From the NCBI RefSeq assembly GCF_023661085.1, contig NZ_JAHDJT010000104.1, forward strand, positions 1-5,165: a stretch of 5,165 nucleotides of DNA, given 5' to 3'. Every line of letters starts with the position of its first letter. Position 1 is the stretch's first letter. The stretch is from Wolbachia pipientis. Lineage in GTDB: Bacteria > Pseudomonadota > Alphaproteobacteria > Rickettsiales > Anaplasmataceae. Both the position numbers and the translations under genes were made by a program. Below, in pieces: positions 5,041-5,165 of this stretch. The notes beneath the pieces were generated by a model. It did no database searches. It was given only the letters and a program-made list of their open reading frames with translations, and was not told the DNA's origin.

Positions 5041-5165
5041 ATGCCATACAACTTAGACCACTCGCATATCAAACCAGCTTTGGCGTATGCGAAAAAACTA
5101 CTTGACAACTTTCGCCGTTATCCTTATCATAGTATTGAAGCTATTTGTTTAACTTCCCAATCTGT
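5041..5165 (+). CDS. Start of an unrecognised gene, cut by the window end
   Basis: An ATG eight bases after the lysC stop opens a frame that stays open for 41 codons to the end of the window. The product begins MPYNLDHSHIKPALAYAKKL and continues as a basic, probably helical stretch, then YPYHSIEAICL. The YHSIE segment faintly resembles the start of HD-domain phosphohydrolases (YHxxEH), but the second histidine is alanine here, so I do not assign the family. No clear Shine-Dalgarno sequence precedes the ATG, so expression may depend on coupling to lysC. A promoter-like pair and a hairpin in the same bases leave room for this being non-coding. Confidence 0.5.
   Translation, partial: MPYNLDHSHIKPALAYAKKLLDNFRRYPYHSIEAICLTSQS
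5063..5091 (+). repeat. Imperfect hairpin downstream of lysC
   Basis: The outer arms CGCATA (5063-5068) and TATGCG (5086-5091) are perfectly complementary, and inside them CAAA (5070-5073) pairs with TTTG (5079-5082) around a six-base loop. It is followed by an A tract, not a T tract, so it is not a standard terminator for lysC. It lies inside the open frame beginning at 5041 and just ahead of the promoter-like pair at 5102. Confidence 0.35.
5102..5130 (+). promoter_or_regulatory. Strong promoter-like pair, TTGACA-17-TATCAT
   Basis: A perfect -35 box TTGACA (5102-5107) and a five-of-six -10 box TATCAT (5125-5130) are separated by exactly 17 bases. It is the best sigma-70-type match I find in the window. 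It lies within the open frame starting at 5041, so it would be an intragenic promoter or evidence that this frame is not the real gene start. Confidence 0.42.

Noticed and set aside
5033..5100. Rho-independent terminator after lysC
   Set aside because: The hairpin at 5063-5091 is followed by A residues, not T, and an open frame continues through it.

Overview
The window is an AT-rich, densely packed stretch of ordinary chromosomal genes. It most resembles a Rickettsiales-like alphaproteobacterium with a Gram-negative envelope. That assignment is inferred from base composition, the RatA/COQ10 and alphaproteobacterial DsbA-type proteins, the meso-DAP-pathway aspartokinase and the lean gene set. 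No single marker here fixes the genus. I see no rRNA, tRNA, CRISPR array, insertion sequence or phage gene.

Layout. A 92-residue protein of unknown function (49-327, +) has a strong ribosome binding site. It converges on a periplasmic DsbA-family thiol oxidoreductase (357-1067, -), and a candidate rho-independent terminator lies at the junction and inside the dsbA 3' end. Upstream of dsbA on the same strand is a RatA/COQ10 START-domain protein (1133-1582, -). A 295-base divergent intergenic region (1583-1877) follows. It holds a perfect 23-base palindrome and only weak promoter signals. Then come three genes on the + strand: mlaC (1878-2468), folC (2465-3823, overlapping mlaC by four bases) and an aspartokinase gene, lysC (3887-5032). 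The last 125 bases open a further reading frame that leaves the window. They also contain a promoter-like TTGACA-17-TATCAT pair and an imperfect hairpin.

The genes fall into two themes. Envelope upkeep is covered by disulfide formation (DsbA), phospholipid shuttling (MlaC) and the first step toward diaminopimelate for peptidoglycan (aspartokinase). Cofactor and respiratory metabolism is covered by FolC (folate) and RatA/COQ10 (ubiquinone function). mlaC and folC are probably translationally coupled, and lysC may belong to the same transcript.

I find no convincing new multi-gene system. The points most worth a second look are the palindrome between the divergent genes, the shortened first ACT domain of the aspartokinase, the odd distance between its ribosome binding site and start codon, and the unrecognised small protein at the left end.
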